Below, piece by piece: positions 10,648 through 23,500 of a DNA stretch of 64,000 nucleotides (position 1 is its first letter; the number at the start of each line of letters is the position of its first letter). This DNA comes from Adiantum capillus-veneris (lineage: Eukaryota; Streptophyta; Polypodiopsida; Polypodiales; Pteridaceae). Location: contig CM043953.1 in NCBI GenBank assembly GCA_014529385.2, forward strand, positions 62,993,872-63,057,871, in the 5' to 3' direction. The notes under the pieces are model-generated. The model saw only the letters and a list, made by a program, of their open reading frames with translations. It made no database searches and was not told the origin of the DNA. The translations under genes were made by a program, and so were the position numbers.

Positions 10648-11409
10648 TTGGTGAACCCGATGCAGAATGATCCGGGGTGGGAGGTGCAGATGGAGAATTT
10701 AGAGCAGTTGATGAATTTTATTGAAAAGCTCAATTTCAAAGGTTTTGATGGAAACTTAGCAATTTTAGATTTGGCAAAGATGCTAGAGCTGGTACAAGGG
10801 TATCTACAGGAGATGGAAACCAAGCAAACACAGTAGAAGAGGATCAAGGAAGCTGTTGACGTGGCACTAGATATTGTGTATGAAGAACGTAATGTTTTTT
10901 CAGGGTATGATCCCGAAGGTTACCTTGTATGCTATAAAGTAGAGATGACAAGCTGAGGTATACCTGAGGACCAAATGATTTTGATTTTTGGACAACTTGT
11001 GGCTTTTAGTTTCAAAGATGTATACCAAGAGATAACAAAGTGTTCTTTCTAGCAGTGGAGTGAATTTGCAAATGCTCGGATCCATGCAAGCTTTACGGTT
11101 TTAGATCTTGAGATTGAACAACTTACATCCAACAAACAGAGAGAATGTGAAGATGATTTAAGGGAGAAATTGAGTGCTTTTATAGCGGTATATACCCAAC
11201 TAGAAGCTCTTCTAGATTTGAGTGATTTGAGGGACAACAAATCCTTTAAACAGTTACTGAGTTTAGATTTGAAGGAGCAAATTCAAGAGCTTACCAAAAC
11301 CTACTATGACAATTGGGAATATTTCAGAGAACCTATTCTACAAGTAAGTGATGAGCTTATAATGAGTACACACTACCCAACAAGACACAATAATGTTCAT
11401 AGCTCATAA
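10648..11409 (+). pseudogene. Degenerate ORF, unknown alpha-helical protein
   Basis: One reading frame can be followed for about 250 codons from Met 10648 to the stop at 11407, broken only by three in-frame stops (TAG near 10834, TGA near 10957, TAG near 11050). No frame change is needed. The amino acids are rich in Leu, Glu, Lys and Gln, with helix- or coiled-coil-like stretches such as LEQLMNFIEKLNFKGF and LLSLDLKEQIQELTKTYYDN. I do not recognise the family. The conserved frame argues for a former coding exon, either a host gene fragment captured in repeats or a retroelement gag-like protein. Confidence 0.4.
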
Positions 11410-11475
11410 AGAACATTTGAATAATAAAATGTATATCCTTTTGCATATTCCATAGCTTGGTTTCCACCTTTCAAC

Positions 11476-11643
11476 TGCAATACATAATTATATATCAATT
11501 TCTATTATAGAAACACACATCAAGAAGGAGTTAGTGTGTGTGCTTCTTTATTCATATGTATACGGTCAATGAAGGGTTAGCATACAAAAGGGGGTTAATG
11601 GGTTAGGGTCACATGGGCACCGGCACAAGGCCTTGACCCAACA
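11476..11643 (-). repeat. Candidate 3' LTR of truncated copia
   Basis: The - strand starts TGTTGGGTCAAGG directly after a purine-rich tract (TAAGTGGAATAT, 11644-11655), and contains AATAAAG as a possible poly(A) signal. The far end at TG/CA 11476 is my best guess, because no second LTR copy is present to compare. Confidence 0.4.
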
Positions 11644-12870
11644 ATATTCCACTTAAAGGCCAATGTGGCCGTAAGTGGCAACTAAATCTAGTATATACAA
11701 TCGTGAAGCACGATAGCTTCACCCTTGTACACATCTATTCACCCTACATCCATTAACTCGATGCAATGTGAAAAACTCTTCATAGCTAGGCTCTTCATAA
11801 GAGCATCTAGTGGGTTGTCATCGCTGTGGACCTTTGACATGCTCGAAGCACTTATCTGTCAACGCATCCCGAATGAGATGATACCTCACCTCAATGTGTT
11901 TTGATTTAGAGTGAAACACGGGATTCCTTGCCAAAGCAATGGGACTCTAACTATCACAATACTAAACTAGAATCTACTAAATGTCTAAATCTCCCACTAA
12001 ATGTGCCAAACATATAGCTTCCTTGTTGGCATCAGATGTTGCAACTTACTCAGCCTTAATAGTGGAGGAATACATATAATATTGGAGAGATGATCTCCAA
12101 GAAATGGCTCCTTGTGCAAATATGAAAATGTAGTCAGACGTAGATCTCCTACTGTCTCTGCAACTTGCATAATTTACGTCCTTGTAACCAACAATAGATG
12201 CATCGTTGTTATCGAAGTGTAAACACGTGCTTTTGTTGTATCCTTCAAGTATCCAAGGATGTGTTTCAATGCTATCCAATGCTACTTGTTAGGATTAGCC
12301 ATATGCCAACTAACCACTCCCACTTCAAATGCAATGTCTGGCCTCATAGCTACCATAGCATACATAAGACTACCTACAACTATGGTATAGCACACGTTCC
12401 ATTTATGCTCTCTTAGCATTTGACTTGGGAGAATCTTCTTTGCTAAGTTTCAAATATGATGGTTGCCGGGTACTCACTACCTTCCCCCTCTGTGTATTGA
12501 AATGCTGCAAGACCTTGTGGATATAGGATCCCTGAGATAACTCAAGAATGTCTCTTTTCCTATCTCTCTTGGTATGCATACCAAGAAAATGATTTGCTTT
12601 GCCCAAGTTCTTCAAATCAAAGTTTTTGTTGAACATTTGCTTCAATTTGGCAATCTCCTCAATGGACTTTCCTACTATGAGCACATTATCTACATATAGA
12701 ATGAAAAATGACCAAAGAACCATCATTGGGTTTCTTTGTATACAAGAAGTGATCCTCTTGATTCCTTCTAAAATGTTGTGATCACATAAAAGCATCAAAC
12801 TTTTGATACCACTGCCTTGAACCCTGCGTTAAGTCATAAATTTCTTTTTGAGTTTTCATACAAGCTCCTC
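11644..12870 (-). pseudogene. Truncated copia pol (RT C-half and RNase H)
   Basis: On the - strand it starts within RT (a QWYQKFD segment near 12830), continues with the catalytic region reading ILYVDNVLIVGKS (the second Asp of the usual YVDD is Asn), then NFDLKNLGKANHFLGM, and the RNase H region (CRDSRRSTSDYIF..., AISWRSSLQ, IKAE). A frame change lies near 12400. Gag, protease and integrase are missing. It is a different copia family from copia-A and copia-B, judging by residues and LTR. It is followed by a PPT and a probable 3' LTR. Confidence 0.82.
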
Positions 12871-13317
12871 CTTGCTAGGCTATTCAAAACCTTCAGTGTT
12901 ACGAGATTGGGCACCCTCTTGTTGTATGTGGTTAACTAAAATTGGGATAGTTGGAGCGTAATGGGTGATTACTGTCCTATCTTTCTATTTTTTTGCTAAC
13001 AGGGAGCTGATGACTTGTAGATTGGAGTTTTGGGAGTTGAGGAGTAGATCAACAATTTGGCCATTTTATATTTACACAATGTTTTAGATCTTTCATCAAT
13101 AAGAAAATATGGCTGCTTTGTAAATAGGATAGTGACAACTCACCCTAAGAGGGTCATGCAGTAAGTGATGTGCTCCACTCATAACTAAAGTGAACTAAGT
13201 GTAAAAGAGGGGCCTCCAATTTTTGGCACCGTAAGTACTATCAAATATCAAAGACCAAACTCCACAAGAGGTGCCGTGGAGTTTGGGGCTACAATCAATA
13301 GGCCATTGATTTGCAAG

Positions 13318-13320
<3 letters not shown>
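12871..13320. other. No gene recognised; possible LTR of the next element
   Basis: Nothing coding is visible. Because a PBS-like site lies at 13590, some of 13130-13589 may be the 5' LTR of the split gypsy element, but I could not find a matching 3' LTR. Confidence 0.35.

Positions 13321-13371
<51 letters not shown>
13321..13371. repeat. (CT)n microsatellite
   Basis: About 25 CT units, uninterrupted. Confidence 0.98.
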
Positions 13372-13375
<4 letters not shown>

Positions 13376-13443
13376 TTATGCTATGCTGTGTAATTGCTAA
13401 TCAAGTCTACATCTCCTCTCTTACACCCTTTCAATTTCAAGCT

Positions 13444-13467
13444 TGTGTGTGTGTGTGTGTGTGTGTG
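13444..13467. repeat. (GT)n microsatellite
   Basis: About 12 GT units. Confidence 0.95.
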
Positions 13468-13589
13468 AGGTGTCATAGTTTAGGTATGTGTGTACTTGGG
13501 AATTGGGAGATGTGGTGAGAGGTTGACAGGTAAGTGTGCAAGCAAATTGTAATTGGAAGCAATCGTTCTCCCCATTTCCTTCCCAATAG

Positions 13590-13601
13590 TGGTATCAGAG
13601 C
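13590..13601 (+). promoter_or_regulatory. Primer binding site, initiator tRNA-Met type
   Basis: TGGTATCAGAGC is an exact match to the common plant tRNA-iMet primer site and sits 1.6 kb upstream of the gag of the + strand gypsy element. It is the probable start of that element's internal region. Confidence 0.6.
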
Positions 13602-15155
13602 AACGGGTTTGAGTTAATCGGCAACTGATTTCAAATTTCAAGAAGGAATTCTCCAATCGGCATCATCCGATTTGCACATTAAAGTTAATTGGAGAATTGA
13701 TGGGTAATTTGTTCAACAATCCCTGCTTATTCGCAACCAAAAACGGGTATGTGCAACACTTGATTCAAAGAAATTGCTAAAAAAAATTGTGGATTGTGAA
13801 GGAAAAGGGCGAGAGTCGAAGAATCAAAAGGTTCTAGAGATTTTGAAGGAGCTGTGATTGAGAACTTGGCATCAGAGTTTTTTGAAGAACATCTGGAAGG
13901 TCAAAATCCGACATAGATAATTGAGTATCAAGAAGAAGCAGATCTAGAAGTAGTTATGAAATCGAGTATCAATTTATTGGAGATCGAAAGAGAAAATAAA
14001 TAAGTTGAGAAGACGACTTGGGAGATCCTTCAAAGTTTATAGGAGGAATTGAAGTCATCAGTAATCCACCAGATGGGAGGGCATCAAGATGTTCAAGATT
14101 TGAAGTCAAACTACGACCTTGTCCCTGAAGCCGGAGTTTACACTACATGGGAACAATCAAAGGAGAGAGTGAATTATCCATTTATATTGCAACCGGTTTC
14201 AAACAGTGGGAATAGTCACTTATACACATGCAAGGTTGAAAGTAACCCTTCACCAAACCGTACGAAAAATTGCATCACCGTGGTCGCCCTGGGGAGTGGA
14301 ATGCTTTTCCCTTTCTGCTCTTCTCTCTCCCTTGTGTAGTTTGTAGACACTGCCTTCATCCCCTTTTTCACACACTTGAAGTAAAAAGGTGTGATTTTCA
14401 CCTGTTCAATCAACCTTGGCCAACCGCCCAACTCAAGAACCAAAATATTGGCTACCCACCTTCTATGGCTAAGAGCCAATTCACCCCCATCTTCTTTAAT
14501 TGATTAAAAACCCGTGAAAATATTGGTTGAATCCGATCGACTGCCAAACCTTAATACCTCTTTGGTTGCCTAAATTCACCCCCATCTTCTTTAATTGATT
14601 AAAAACCCATGCAAATATTGGTCTAATCTGAGTGACTGCCAAACCTTAATACCCTTTGATTGCCGAAATTAGATCCTCTTCCAACCACCAACCAAAACCA
14701 CAACCAGATTCCATTGGCTGCCCAACCTCCATAAATTTCGGCCGCTCAATCTAAGCCACAATCAAGTCACCAAAATTCTTAAATTTTGGTCTCTCATTTT
14801 CGAGAGCCTTAATTGACAATCATCAAAAAGGAGAATTCCATTAACGATTGTTATCCACGGTGGAAGGGAGCTCGGAAGCAAAGACTTCCAATTTCTCGTA
14901 CGCGGGCCTATTCAACTAGATGCCAATTCTCAACCATGCCTAGGTGCTCCACATTTTGGACTGGACCGTCGTCATCAATAGTCGAGCTAAGTACAAATCA
15001 CTTTTTTATTTTCTTTATTTTCTTATTAATTCTATATATCGAGCATATATGTATTTCTATATAACCATTTTCTTTCATTTAAAAATAATAATTTAAAAAA
15101 ACAAACAAACAAAAAAAGGATTTTTTTTTAAAAAAAGAGAGAAAAGCAAGCCAAC
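13602..15155. other. Leader region of outer gypsy element, no clear gene
   Basis: About 1.5 kb between the PBS and the gag homology. Short + strand frames exist but none shows a known domain. It holds a 94-bp tandem duplication and ends in an A/T-rich low-complexity stretch (15060-15140). Confidence 0.45.
14482..14670. repeat. 94-bp tandem duplication (two copies)
   Basis: The block starting CACCCCCATCTTCTTTAATT occurs at 14482 and again at 14576, and the similarity continues through TGCCAAACCTTAATACC in both. The copies have several differences. Confidence 0.85.
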
Positions 15156-15319
15156 ATGGCACATCTTCCACAATCGCCCATGATTGCTGAACATCTTGTA
15201 AATATGCAACAATCTCTCACTTATGAACGCAGCAAAGGCAAAAACTTGAGGATAAATTACTACACCCTACACATGTTGAATCTACACCGGCATCAAAACC
15301 AAACAAAATTAGGAGAAAA

Positions 15320-17362
15320 GCATTCACTTTCAAGGATTTTGATGGCACCAAGGATGCTAGCACCGTTCTAGCATGGGTTAGTCAGTTAGATGACTATTTT
15401 CATGATGAAAATTTCCTTGAGCATAAAATGGTAAAATATGCATCAAATCACCTCACCAGTAGTGCTGCAGTATGGTGGAATGCCACCAAATAGTATGGTA
15501 AAAGGCCATGTACTTCGTTTGCATTCAAAAAAATGTTTTTACTTCAACTTTTACGCACATAGTACAAAGCTAAAGCACAACGCCAATGCGATTTAATTCG
15601 CCAAGGTAGAAATGAAGAGTACAAGCATACACTGATCATTTTTGGAATTGCTCATTCAACTTCAAGCTATCAAGCATGTCAGCCACAAGATATGAAAGCG
15701 TAAATATAGATATGGGTTAGCACTACAAATTGGTGCTGAAGTTGACATGTTTGAGTCCAATCCACTGTCAAAGGCCATCAATTTGGCACTCAATGCGGAG
15801 AAAAGGAAAGGTTGACATCACCTTCAAGTGGACTAGTCTACTTATAACACTAATTGTAACAAGAAAATTCTTTCCTCTCCTAACTTTGACAGGATCAAAC
15901 GCCAAAGCCGTAGCTTCTTCAAGAGATGCAGATTTGACAGCTTTGCTACATCCTCTCAACCTAATGGCAAAAACAACATCCACATGCAACAAAGGACCAA
16001 CCAAAATCCTTCCAGCAATCACCACCCTAACCAATCTTCAACGGTAATAAAAAGGTGAAATGTTACAAATGCTTTCAATTTGGTCACTATGTAGATAAGT
16101 GTCCAAACAACCCTATTAAGAGCAACGGTCACTCCAATCGCCAACCTAATGGAGTCACATGCAACCCCAACTAAAAACCTTTCAACAACCAATGCCCAAA
16201 TGGTGCACAAATTAACCTCATCAAAGATGCTAATCTTGAGGATAATGAAGTTGAGGTCAACTACGGTGAGGGATATGATCATGAGTATGATGCCAATGAC
16301 TATCCTTCTCTAGGTGTTCCTATATCCCCACACACTCTTCTCAAAGTGAAAGGCATAGTTAAAGGTGAAGATATCACAATTCTTTTAGATGATGGTAGTA
16401 GCCATGATTTCATCTCTACACGATTGGCACAACAACTACCTCTTTTACAACTCTCTTCACCTCACAAAGTGAAAATTGTTTCTACCAATCAATATTTTAA
16501 CTGTCAAACGCAAGTCACCATTGAAGTTTGCATCAATGAATTCTCTCATACACGCACATTTATAGTCGCAGCTTTGCATGGTATTGCTATGATTTTGGGA
16601 ATGCCTTTTCTACATGAATTTAACCCACCAATCAATTACAAAAACATGCACTTTAACTCCCACCCATGAAAACAAAACCCACTCCATCCAAGCAATCCTA
16701 GAACACCACAAATTCCCACTCTCTCTCACACTCAAGCCAAACAAGCAGTTCAAAAGCAAAGAAAAACATATCTACTGCTTGTACACCAACTTTTTGCCCA
16801 AACAAAAACTTCTCAAGAATCCTCACACGATGAATTTCTCTCACAATTTAAACATTGTTTCATGCATGATTTGCCTTCTGGAATATCATCATCATGTCTT
16901 AAAGACCATAAAATTAATATTATCATGGGTAGTGAGCCTCCCTATAGAGCATCATACAGTGTAAATTCCACCACAGACAAGGAAGTACAAAAATCAAACC
17001 GCAGACTTACTTGATCGAGGCCTTAATAGACCTAGTAGTTCACCATATGGAGCTCCAATACTTCTTGTCAAGAAGAAAAATGAAACTTTCTGTATGTGTA
17101 TTGACCACAGGGCTCTAACAAGATTACTATTAAGAATAGATTTCATGTGGATGATCTACTAGACAAACTCAAAGGGGCAAACATCTTCAGCAAAATAGAC
17201 CTTAAATCTGGGCATCACCAAGTTAAAATGTTTGAAGACGATGTCTACAAAACTGCATTGAGAACACAAACAGGGCACTATGAATTCCTTGTCATGCCAT
17301 TTGGTCTGACAAATGCACCTGCTACCTTCACTCGTACGATGAACTGAATTTTCATTGACCAT
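15320..17362 (+). pseudogene. Outer gypsy gag-protease-RT, 5' part, decayed
   Basis: Gag homology begins about 15330 (FKDFDGTKDASTVLAWVSQL) with a typical AVWWNATK block, then many stops. A CCHC zinc knuckle (CYKCFQFGHYVDKC) lies at 16061-16102. The retropepsin near 16376-16660 reads LLDDGSSHDFIS, where families usually have D-S/T-G, and ends with the ILGMPFL flap-end motif. RT begins near 17035 (PYGAPILLVKKKNETF) and continues with [16 protein letters not shown] and [15 protein letters not shown] up to 17347. The insertion point is at 17362. Multiple stops and shifts show it is long inactive. Confidence 0.85.
17358..17362. repeat. Target site duplication, left copy (ACCAT)
   Basis: ACCAT directly before the LTR start at 17363 is repeated exactly at 45348-45352 after the far LTR. 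Confidence 0.93.
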
Positions 17363-18256
17363 TGTGGGACGGGTGTCTAATCTCACTCCTATCTTATTGC
17401 AGACATAGTGAGAACCACGATTATATTTGTCAATCCATGGGACGAATTTGACTCGACTAGTGCATAGAGGCTACAAGAGGTTGTCAATCTATCAGAAAAC
17501 AACAAACAACTTGCATCTGAGTCAAGCTACATTCAAATGATTGAAATCACCAAAAGCTAGTCACTAATCGACAAACAAATCATAACCGTTACAGCATCCA
17601 ACGACCTCCAAATGTTGCGAAACTTTTAGGACATGTTTATAAGACCTAAGCACACATGCTTATGGTCTCAAATCTCACTTTAGGTCAAGTGCAAAGATCA
17701 CGATTATTAATAGCAGTGAGTTTTTGACCTAGTCGTTTTCGACCCAAAATGCATCTAAATGCTTAGCAATGATGCCCCAATACCCCACCTATACTTCTTT
17801 TATGATTTTCAAGCTTAAATTCTTACCTATAATGAAATTAGGCCGCGGGTTGGTGAGGCCAAAAGCTACGGATTTCCATGAAATGTTTCTGTTACATGTG
17901 GTTGCAATGCAAGAGACGACACTGCAATGTGACAACCGGGAAGGAAGTAGGAAGCATAAGAAGGAGAGAAGTGAGCGCCGTTAGCTCACGCTGTGTTCTA
18001 TTATCCAAAATCTTACAAAATACTTACAAAAATTGGCTTTAAAACCTTAGCCAAGGTTTTTGTGGTCAAAACTAATAATCTAGGAGCTCTAACTAAAGAT
18101 AGGTTCATACAATTTGGAAGCTTGTAGCCCCGGCTCATCAATTACACTGTTTAATCTGGAAAGTAGGAGTTACAACATTCCCGATTCATCAAAATAATAA
18201 GTGTTCTTACAATAAAAGCTCCAAATTTTTTTATCCAAGTTAGCTTGGTACTAACA
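17363..18256 (-). repeat. Giant element 3' LTR (894 bp)
   Basis: On the - strand it starts TGTTAGTACCAAGC and ends GACACCCGTCCCACA. It aligns along its length with 44448-45347. The short hairpin-like region GCAATGTGACAACCGGGAAG and a degenerate half of the 22-bp palindrome (near 17698) lie within it. Confidence 0.92.
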
Positions 18257-18269
18257 TTCCCCCCTCCTC
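18257..18269 (-). promoter_or_regulatory. Giant element polypurine tract
   Basis: The - strand reads GAGGAGGGGGGAA and is followed at once by TGTTAG of the 3' LTR. This is the expected primer for plus-strand DNA synthesis and fixes the LTR boundary. Confidence 0.9.
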
Positions 18270-18372
18270 GATTGTGTCGTCCCTTGACACAACTTTATGG
18301 TCTGAAGTAGTCTTCGGGTTGACGGCTGGCGAGGCGGTCTTTAAGGAGCGCATGTAGGGATTTTTCATATCT

Positions 18373-20203
18373 GATTCATCTTTCTTTATCTGGGACTTGC
18401 AAAAACTGCATGGTGACTCTGTTCTTAAGTTCAATGGCTGAATAGCCAACAAACCTTGATGTAAGGTTACTGATCACTGGCCCAAATATCTTCGTTCGCC
18501 ATGTGAAGAAACCTGTATAGAATGCCTGTTCAAATTCTAACATATTGCTAGATGGCAGAAACATACATTTGGCATAGAAGCCATAGAGGACTTCTTGTGA
18601 AGGCTGTCCACTTAAATCATAACATAGACCTTTGTTGCCTTCGAGGAAAGACATCCATGGTGCTCCTGCTTGCTCAGGCTCGTGAAAAATTTGAATGCAG
18701 GTGAGCAACATTCTGCAAAGCTTATAAAGCATTGCACATGAGAGGTCAAGGAGGCTCTTGAAGAAGGTCATGGCACCCGTTAGGGTTTTCACCATGTATT
18801 CTTTTGTTGTCTGTCCCTGCTTTGGAGCTAGTAGTCGTGGGTAATTCAACCATGTTGGCCTCTTCTTCTTTAGTGCATTGTATGCCTACCATGTCCTTAC
18901 CCTTGGTACAGGACAGAATGTAGGGTCCTTTTGTAGGGCTGCAGATGCTCTTGTGAACAGAATGAGGTATTTGGAGTTCTTGCTCAACCAGTTTTTTCTC
19001 TATTTTGGGTGGATATCATCTGAGCCTTATTCTTTCATATCTTTGTAAAGTCTTTCTTTAACCTGTAGTAGCTCCACTTTTATCAATGGGTATGGTAGTG
19101 ATTGTTGATGCCATTGAGCATTGATTTGACTGGGAGTGAGCTGAGTTACATTTACTGAGTGGAGAACTCTCAACTCCCAATCCTTGCTACTTTCCATTCA
19201 ACATCTGCTTCTTGGACAATATGCTCTTTTAGTGCATCTTCCTCTTCTTTAGAAAGCTAGACCTTTGGCACTTGCTCGGATTCCGTGATTGGTACTTGAA
19301 AATCTGATTCTCCTGCAAGCCCTTCTGACGACTATGTTTCCATATTAGCAAAAGAGACTGAGGGTATGTCGATGGTTGGTCGTTCAGAGGTTCCTGCTTC
19401 ATCCCGAGTTTCTGTTTGTCCCTCTCTTAGCAGTTGATTGACTCTCTTCAATTCCTCTATTTCCTTGAGCAATTGCTCTTCTCTTTGGACCCGCATCAGT
19501 GCAAGGTCTCGTCTTTGCGTTTGTTCTAGCTTTAGCTCAAGTTCAAGGTCCTTGTTCCTCTTTTCTAAAGTTTTGTAGACTTCATCTATTCCCTTGATTG
19601 AGGCTACAACTGGGTTTTCTTTATATGTCTTAGAAATGCCGCTCGATCATTGATCCGCTGCTCGGAGTACTGCAAAGAGGCATTCTCTACATTGATATGC
19701 ACTTGGATTTTTTGTACTGACAAAGTAGTGGTTAAAAGTTCATTGGTTACCTCTGTCAGTTGTTGATCTTTGCTTTCGCATGCATCGGATAACTTTGTTA
19801 GGAGCTCTCTTAGCTCTTCCATCTCTTTTTGCTTTTTCTCCTTTGCAATTTGGTGTGTTGCTGCTTCATTTTTCAGCTCTTTAATCTGTCTTTGAAGATC
19901 TGCAATGATCTTCATTCTGTCATCTAGCTCTCCTTGTAGAGCATCAATGACTAGTTCTAGCTCTTTAGCTTTGGCACTGCGGCTAAGTGTTGTTGTTTGA
20001 CTCTTATCTGTCCTTAACTGCATTTGTTTTGCATATTCATTCACTTGCATGATGACTTCATCATTTGTTTCCCAATCTTTAGGCTCGACCTGGGGTTATT
20101 TAAAGGTTTGGGCCGTTTTAGTTTGTGGCTCTTTTGTTGGTGCAACGGCTTCTACTTGTGGCCATGGAGGTGGTTCTACTTCTTCTCCTTGAGGATTCGT
20201 GGA
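18373..20203 (-). pseudogene. Giant element third ORF, C-terminal part
   Basis: This is the downstream part of a long reading region in the envelope position, cut by copia-A at 20203/20204. The 5' portion is a strong coiled coil (20050-19604; heptad-like runs such as ALQGELDDRMKIIADLQRQI and KKQKEMEELRELLTKL). After shifts and stops, a second conserved-looking domain of about 160 residues (18849-18376) is rich in Phe, Leu, Tyr and Cys (KSLLDLSCAMLYKLCRMLLT, GFYAKCMFLPSSNMLEFEQA). The stop at 18373 lies 100 bp from the PPT. I recognise no family. No clear signal peptide or fusion-protein features are seen, so calling it an envelope is not justified. Confidence 0.6.
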
Positions 20204-20430
20204 TGTTGGAATTAGGGTTGCAGAGAAACACACACAGCTTGGAGAAGACGAAGGAAGCTCAAGGCACACAATAGAGAGTGTATTACTTAGTGTGCAATGG
20301 AAAGATAGATAGCCCTAGAGTGATGGGCGTATATACAATGCTCGGGGGAAAAAACCTCCTAAAGAGGGAAAAAATGCCCCGGTGGTCCTAGTGTGTTCAC
20401 ACACATCACTACCACATGTATATGGTAACA
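20204..20430 (-). repeat. Copia-A 3' LTR (227 bp)
   Basis: TG...CA ends; starts TGTTACCATATACATGTGG and ends CCTAATTCCAACA on the - strand. It contains a TATA-like ATTGTATATACGCCC. Confidence 0.95.
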
Positions 20431-20440
20431 AATCCCCCCT
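20431..20440 (-). promoter_or_regulatory. Copia-A polypurine tract
   Basis: AGGGGGGATT on the - strand directly abuts the 3' LTR. Confidence 0.9.
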
Positions 20441-20505
20441 GGAGTGATGCGGTGAACGAGAGCTGGCACATGAGTAAAGGGAAGCGCCATGCCCTGAGGA
20501 CAAGA

Positions 20506-23500
20506 TCAGTCCACAAAGGGGAGTAAGCTCAATGCTTTGCGGAAAGCTTCAAGCTTCTCACGAGACAATGCCTTTGTGAAAAGATCTGCAAGGTTGTCTT
20601 GTGTTGGCACATAAGCCAAGCTGATCTCTCCTGCTGAGAGCCTCTCCTTGACATAGTGGTAATGCACCTCAATGTGCTTTGTGCGAGCATGAAAAACTGG
20701 GTTTCTCGCAACTGCCAATGCGCTCTGACTGTCATTGTAGATAGTGTTGGCACTGTCATGTCCAACACCCAAATCAGCCATAAGGCGTCTGAGCCATACA
20801 CACTCAACCGTAGCTGTGAAGACTGCCCTGTACTCAGCCTCACAACTCGAAGTGGCCACAGTAGGTTGCTTCTTGCTCAACCATGATATACATGAACTGC
20901 CAAGCATGAAACAAAAACCACTTGTGGACACTCTCGTGTCAAAACAACCAGCCCAATCTGAGTCCGAAAAAGCATGTAAGTCTGGCGGCAATGATCCCCC
21001 CTTGGGATAAAACAAGCCAAGATGTAAAGTGCCACTAAGGTAGCAGAAAATACTCTTGACAGCCTGCCAATGCTTAGACCCTGGGCTATGCATAAATCTG
21101 CTGACCTGTGAGACTGCAAACTGAATATCTGGCCTCGTGTTGCATACATAAATGAGGCAGCCAAAAACAGTTTGGTAAAGAGTGACATCAGCAGGATCAC
21201 CAGCATCATGTAGACTCAACTTCAAACTTGTTTCCATGGGAGTGGCAATAGGTTTGCAATCCTCAAGTCCAAACTTACATAGCAATGTCTCTATGTAACT
21301 TTTCTGACACAAGGCAATACCACCATCACACTGCTTAAACTGTATACCCAAATAATGATGCAACAGCCCCAAATCTTTCATCTTGAAAGTAGCATTCAAA
21401 TCAGCCTTAAATTCAGCAATATGTCTCTCATTTGGTCCAGTGATCAGAAAATCATCAACATAAAGAACCACGATGAGAAATACATCACCCTCACGCTTTA
21501 CATACAATGTGCTTTCTGTTGGACTGTTACGAAAGCCTTGTTTGACCAAATGAGTGTCAGCTTTCTCATACCAAGCACGAGGAGATTGCTTCAACCCATA
21601 CAAAGCCTTGTTACATTTGCACACTTTGTCCTCTTGTCCTTTTATGACAAAACTGCGAGGCTGCGTTACATAAACTTCCTCAAATATGTCACCATTCAAG
21701 AAAGCAGTAACAATGTCTGATTGATGTACATCCCAACCAAAATGAGCTGCCAATGCACATAGAAAACGCACAGTAGTCATACGACAAGTGGGAGCAAAAG
21801 TCTCTTCATAATCTATGCCTTTTTGCTGTGCATAGCCCTTTGCAACAAGTGGAGCCTTATGGCGATCAATCTCACCATCCGACTTGCGTTTCAACTTGTA
21901 AACCCACTTTGTACCAATGGCCTTTTTTCCAAGAGGAAAATTACATAAAGTCCATGTGTCATTTTCTATAAGTGCATCATATTCTGATTGCATGGCAGCC
22001 ATCCAATTTTCTAAATTCTGTGCTTCATCAAAAGTCAGAGGCTCCTCAACAACATGTAAACTAGACACATCCAAATCATAACAATCTGATGCATAAGATG
22101 CATGGTGAGAGCCTGAACGAGTACGACTAGACAAAGGTGCATCCAATTTACTTTCATGCAAAGTGTGCAACAGCCATTTTGGCATACCTCTAGCTTGCTC
22201 ATTTTCAGCCCTCTCCTCATCAAGTACATCATGTACATCTGCATCAGTAATAGGCTGATCTAAAACATTTTCAAAAACCCCCATAGGCTGTACATTTGCC
22301 TCATTGGAACTTACATTCGTATTTCCACCACTGAAAAGAGGCAACAAAGTGTCATAAATGTCCTGTGAGCTTACATTATTGTCTCTAGTACATGACAACA
22401 AGGGCTGAACAGAATCTTCCACAAACACTACATCCCGAGAAACCAGAATACGTTTTGTTTGCGGATGATACAGTGTTTGCAGATGATACAACCTGTAACC
22501 TTTGCTTTCAGCACTATAACCAACAAAAATACATTTGACAGCCTTATCATCCAATTTTCTGCGCTGCACTTGTGGCACCAAAGCATATGCCAAACAACCA
22601 AAAACACGCATGTGCTCAATAGAAGGTTTTCTATCATGCCATGCTTCAGATGGAGTAATAGCCTGCAAAGCTTTCGTAGGACACCTGTTAAGTACATAAG
22701 TGGCACACATAATGGCCTCAAGCCAAAAAGAATGCGGCAAAGCTTGACTTTTGACCATACATCGTGCCATTTCCGTCAGTGACCTATTTTTCCTCTCAGC
22801 AACACCATTTTGTTGAGGTGTATAAGGCACTGTACATTGGTATTTTATCCCACGACTAGCCAGAAATGCATTAAATTCATGAGACATGTACTCCCCCCCT
22901 CGATCGGAATGGAGGGTGCCCATAGTACATTTCGAGACATTTTCAGCCATAGCCAGAAATTGTTTGAAGCACATAAAAACTTTGGACTTCGCTTTAAGCG
23001 GAAATACCCATGCATGCCTGGAGTAGTCATCAATGAAAGTCACGAAGTACAGGTAATTGCCCAAGGACGGAGTTTGCATGGGCCCACAAACATCACTATG
23101 CACAAGCTGCAACCTGCATGTGGCCCGAACTGAACCATCCTTTGGAAATTTAGAACGCTGCATCTTACCCAAAATACAGCCTTCACAAACATGTTTGATA
23201 GGTGCTTCAAGAGGCGGCAAAGAAGCAACCATATCAGATTTCTACAAACCCAGCAAACTGGCAAAATTCAGATGACCAAAACGTGCATGCCAAAGTTTTG
23301 CATCTAAAATAGCCCTTGAATCTGCAACAGCATTTGCAAAATTTTGTCCACACTTGTCATACAAAGTGAGCTTATACATCCCACAACACAAAAGGCCAGA
23401 TGCAACAATTTCATCACCAAAACTGAGATCATGAACTGTTAATCTGTCATCCACAAATTTGACTACAAGTCCAAGTCTAGCAAGTGCGGATACAGACAAG

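Noticed and set aside
13590-17362. Endogenous pararetrovirus
   Set aside because: Gag CCHC, retropepsin, RT and RNase H are of gypsy type, and no movement-protein domain is visible.
18373-20203. Host cytoskeletal or motor coiled-coil gene interrupted by copia-A
   Set aside because: It lies inside the LTRs and between spacer and PPT of the giant element, so it belongs to that element.
21355-21720. Open frames on the + strand opposite copia-A and copia-B pol
   Set aside because: They are antisense shadows of the RT/integrase frames and show no domain.
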